A DNA stretch of 23,478 nucleotides from Candidatus Curtissbacteria bacterium (GTDB lineage Bacteria; Patescibacteriota; Microgenomatia; Curtissbacterales; GWA2-41-24), in contig JAUYIQ010000022.1 of NCBI GenBank assembly GCA_030688205.1, forward strand, positions 1 through 23,478, written 5' to 3'. Below, piece by piece: positions 23,374 to 23,478 of this stretch. Positions within the stretch are counted from its first letter, which is position 1. Each line of letters begins with the position of its first letter. A program made the position numbers and the translations under genes. Below the pieces are notes generated by a model. That model ran no database searches and was not told the origin of the DNA. It saw nothing but the letters and a program-made list of their open reading frames with translations.

Positions 23374-23478
23374 GAGAGTAATATAATATGCGTTTAATGG
23401 ATGCCTTGGTGCGACACACCGAAGAAGGACGTGGAGGGCTGCGATAAGCGCCGGGGAGCTGCCGTCAAGCTTTGATCC
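23374..23478 (+). rRNA. rrl: 23S ribosomal RNA, 5' end (runs off the window)
   Basis: The sequence carries the conserved 5' domain order of 23S: GGATGCC (23399-23405), GAAGGACGTG (near 23424) and CTGCGATAAGC (near 23439), at the spacing seen in E. coli. The start is set about 25 bases before GGATGCC, by analogy, and is accurate to a few bases. The gene continues beyond 23478. Confidence 0.93.

Noticed and set aside
23382..23387. Perfect TATAAT near the 23S start
   Set aside because: It lies inside the 23S 5' end by alignment to GGATGCC, and no -35 fits; it is AT-rich rRNA sequence rather than a promoter.
1..23478. Recoded UGA (code 25) as in Gracilibacteria
   Set aside because: Several genes end at TGA right next to the following start, and none of the conserved motifs requires reading TGA as glycine.
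1..23478. CRISPR array, insertion sequence or prophage
   Set aside because: No regularly spaced repeats, transposase, integrase or terminal inverted repeats were seen.

Overview
The window looks like part of the chromosome of a small-genome bacterium of the Candidate Phyla Radiation (Patescibacteria). This is an inference. It rests on the AT-rich base composition, tightly packed genes, almost no Shine-Dalgarno sequences, a dense block of poorly characterised glycosyltransferases and giant membrane proteins, and a tRNA-Ala/23S rRNA pair with no 16S gene in front of it. TGA is used as a normal stop (for example at 7642, 8805 and 17631), so lineages that recode UGA as glycine are unlikely.

Left part (1-7658, mostly + strand). 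The window opens inside a large membrane protein (2-1258, 5' end missing). A polysaccharide flippase follows (1416-2897), then a minus-strand anchored exported protein with two tandem domains (2967-3980). Next is a second, complete copy of the large membrane protein (4100-6988; GT-C-like, about 11 membrane segments plus a long extracellular part). It overlaps a SAM methyltransferase (6963-7658).

Middle and right part (7642-22882, all - strand). There are three transcription blocks. The first runs from about 22882 down to 15143: a DPM/ALG5-like GT2, a GT4 fused to a GT-C enzyme, a GT2, a methyltransferase with a Trm112-like zinc ribbon, a GT2, and a polytopic GT-C-like protein. The second is a single ALG5-like GT2 (14303-15031) with a good promoter of its own. 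The third runs from 14152 to 7642: an FkbM methyltransferase, a NodU-type carbamoyltransferase, a GT2-methyltransferase fusion, and two GT4 enzymes, all joined by gaps of 1-2 bases or overlaps.

Right edge (23067-23478, + strand). A tRNA-Ala(TGC) and the first ~105 bases of the 23S rRNA gene are separated by a 234-base spacer rich in hairpins. No 16S 3' end precedes the tRNA; the next feature upstream is the convergently unrelated GT2 gene on the other strand.

How the genes may work together (inference): GT2 and GT4 enzymes would build a glycan on the cytoplasmic side. The two DPM/ALG5-like synthases would load single sugars onto polyprenyl phosphate, and the flippase would move lipid-linked glycan outward. 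The GT-C proteins would add sugars on the outer face from polyprenyl-phosphate donors. O-methylation and O-carbamoylation would decorate the sugars. No nucleotide-sugar synthesis gene, initiating phosphoglycosyltransferase or ligase was recognised, so the pathway is incomplete within the window.
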